A stretch of 15,907 bases of DNA from BS150m-G50 sp964501185 [NCBI: uncultured Bacteroidia bacterium]. Its GTDB lineage: Bacteria; CAIWAD01; BS150m-G50. Position numbers and translations under genes: made by a program. The stretch is taken from contig CAZCRT010000049.1 of assembly GCA_964501185.1 (NCBI GenBank), positions 1 through 15,907 of the forward strand. Reading direction: 5' to 3'. The notes below the pieces were generated by a model. The model ran no database searches and had not been told where the DNA came from. It worked only from the letters and a program-made list of their open reading frames with translations. Positions 15,448 through 15,907 of the stretch are shown here, in pieces; within the stretch, counting starts at the first letter, position 1; each line of letters starts with the position of its first letter.

Positions 15448-15503
15448 AGGCAACGCTTTAATAACAAACAACCGAATGGTAATAACATACTGGGAAATAC
15501 TAT
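15423..15503. repeat. 11-bp inverted repeat ATAGTATTTCC/GGAAATACTAT
   Basis: Perfect 11-bp arms at 15423-15433 and 15493-15503 are separated by 59 nt. The left arm overlaps the candidate proS -10. It could be a pair of operator sites for one regulator or a remnant of a small mobile repeat. Confidence 0.4.
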
Positions 15504-15506
15504 TTA

Positions 15507-15557
15507 AGTGATGCCTGCTAATACCTGGAGAAAAAGACAATCATTTTGAGCATCACT
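15507..15557. repeat. 8-bp inverted repeat AGTGATGC/GCATCACT
   Basis: Perfect arms at 15507-15514 and 15550-15557 with a 35-nt spacer; TTT/AAA extends the pairing if one bulged base is allowed. No product or T-run is attached. Confidence 0.35.
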
Positions 15558-15655
15558 AAATAAGCCGGGGCAGGGCAGATTAACCAATGTGACTCCAGTT
15601 GTCCCACAACAGTGATGGCTATACTTCAGGGAAAATAAACCCGATGCGGTATAAC

Positions 15656-15685
15656 TTGACAATTGGAAGGGGGGGAGTGTAATAT
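15656..15685 (+). promoter_or_regulatory. sigma70-type promoter for the tRNA-Arg transcript
   Basis: A perfect TTGACA (15656-15661) is followed by an 18-bp spacer and TAATAT (15680-15685). The spacer contains a run of seven G (15669-15675). Transcription would start near 15692, giving a leader of about 140 nt before the tRNA that contains the hairpin at 15746. Confidence 0.6.
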
Positions 15686-15745
15686 TAGTCCCTGCTTGCC
15701 GATGCAGATAACAATGTACGTTTTGGAAAGGGCTTTTGAAGCATC

Positions 15746-15821
15746 GGCTTGTAGTATTGCTGGCGTGCTGTAGAAGCGAAGCCTGCGATTTAGAAAGTAT
15801 GAAGCCAGCAATACTACAGCC
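15746..15821 (+). repeat. long hairpin upstream of tRNA-Arg
   Basis: The left arm (15746-15764, 19 nt) and the right arm (15804-15821, 18 nt) are complementary throughout except for one extra T in the left arm. They enclose a 39-nt loop holding GAAGCGAAGCCTGCGA, which resembles GAAGCGAAACTGCGA at 9263-9277. It may be a dispersed palindromic repeat, a MITE remnant or a structured leader/ncRNA. Confidence 0.6.
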
Positions 15822-15829
15822 TTATTACT

Positions 15830-15901
15830 GCCCCCGTAGCTCAGTGGATAGAGCGCCAGCCTCCGGAGCTGGATGCGTAGGTTCGATTCCTACCGGGGGT
15901 A
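15830..15901 (+). tRNA. tRNA-Arg (anticodon CCG)
   Basis: A full cloverleaf is visible. The acceptor stem is GCCCCCG (15830-15836) with CGGGGGT (15894-15900), G-U at the end. The D arm is GCTC…GAGC, the anticodon stem CCAGC/GCTGG with loop CTCCGGA (15861-15867), and the T arm GTAGG-TTCGATT-CCTAC. The anticodon CCG (15863-15865) reads CGG arginine codons. The discriminator base is A at 15901; CCA is not encoded. A T-run follows to the window end. Confidence 0.96.
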
Positions 15902-15907
15902 CTTTTT

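Larger units (their letters stand above)
15295..15829. other. inverted-repeat-rich intergenic region, proS to tRNA-Arg
   Basis: These 535 bp contain no convincing gene. They hold a candidate proS promoter (15420-15447), inverted repeats at 15423-15503 and 15507-15557, a promoter-like pair at 15656-15685, the smaller inverted repeat GCCGATGC/GCATCGGC (15698-15705/15741-15748), and a long hairpin at 15746-15821 that ends 8 bp before the tRNA. Confidence 0.6.

Noticed and set aside
15626-15811. Small minus-strand ORF of 61 codons
   Set aside because: It runs across the promoter and the long hairpin upstream of the tRNA, has no recognisable domain and no ribosome site that I can see.
15746-15821. 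Integration (att) site at the tRNA-Arg gene
   Set aside because: No integrase, no duplicate of the tRNA 3' end and no element boundary are seen within the window; the repeat is upstream of the tRNA, not at its 3' end.
1-15907. CRISPR array, prophage or insertion sequence
   Set aside because: No regularly spaced repeats, transposase, integrase or phage structural genes were found on either strand.

Overview
The window is a chromosomal segment of roughly 50% GC from a bacterium that is probably in the FCB (Fibrobacteres-Chlorobi-Bacteroidetes) superphylum or a neighbouring candidate phylum. The main clue is the C-terminal 'YPNPFNP…' domain on two exported proteins, which is typical of type IX-like sorting domains in such lineages. 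The phylum cannot be settled from this sequence. TGA ends several ordinary genes here, so the standard bacterial code applies.

Layout. On the minus strand, from 3488 down to 208, an XPB/Ssl2-like helicase-associated (Helicase_C_3) protein and an adenosine deaminase form a two-gene operon behind a near-consensus promoter (3592-3620). Divergent from it is a compact plus-strand cluster: a YchF/DUF933-type P-loop GTPase-like protein, a DUF885-like protein that has lost the metallopeptidase motif, and a TauE/SafE membrane transporter with a 10-G tract in its first motif. These three overlap or nearly touch. They are followed by a secreted choice-of-anchor-J protein with a sorting domain, a small repeat with hairpins and an intrinsic terminator, and then a short LOG/TIGR00725-like protein.

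The most notable part is 10027-13419. Two tandem paralogous genes for exported thioredoxin-like proteins are each interrupted by one in-frame TGA exactly where the first cysteine of the thioredoxin CxxC motif belongs (UxxC). Each TGA is followed, 17 nt later, by the 3-nt loop of a stem-loop built around the same GGAGGCTCC core, as expected for a bacterial SECIS element. I therefore annotate both as full-length selenoproteins of 373 and 600 residues. The second carries a glutamine-amidotransferase-like domain and a surface-sorting domain; the first has neither. This predicts selenocysteine machinery (selA, selB, selC, selD) elsewhere in the genome.

The right end holds a minus-strand bacterial-type prolyl-tRNA synthetase, a 535-bp intergenic stretch rich in inverted repeats, and a tRNA-Arg(CCG). 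A TTGACA-N18-TAATAT promoter with a G7 tract in its spacer and a long hairpin lie directly upstream of the tRNA.
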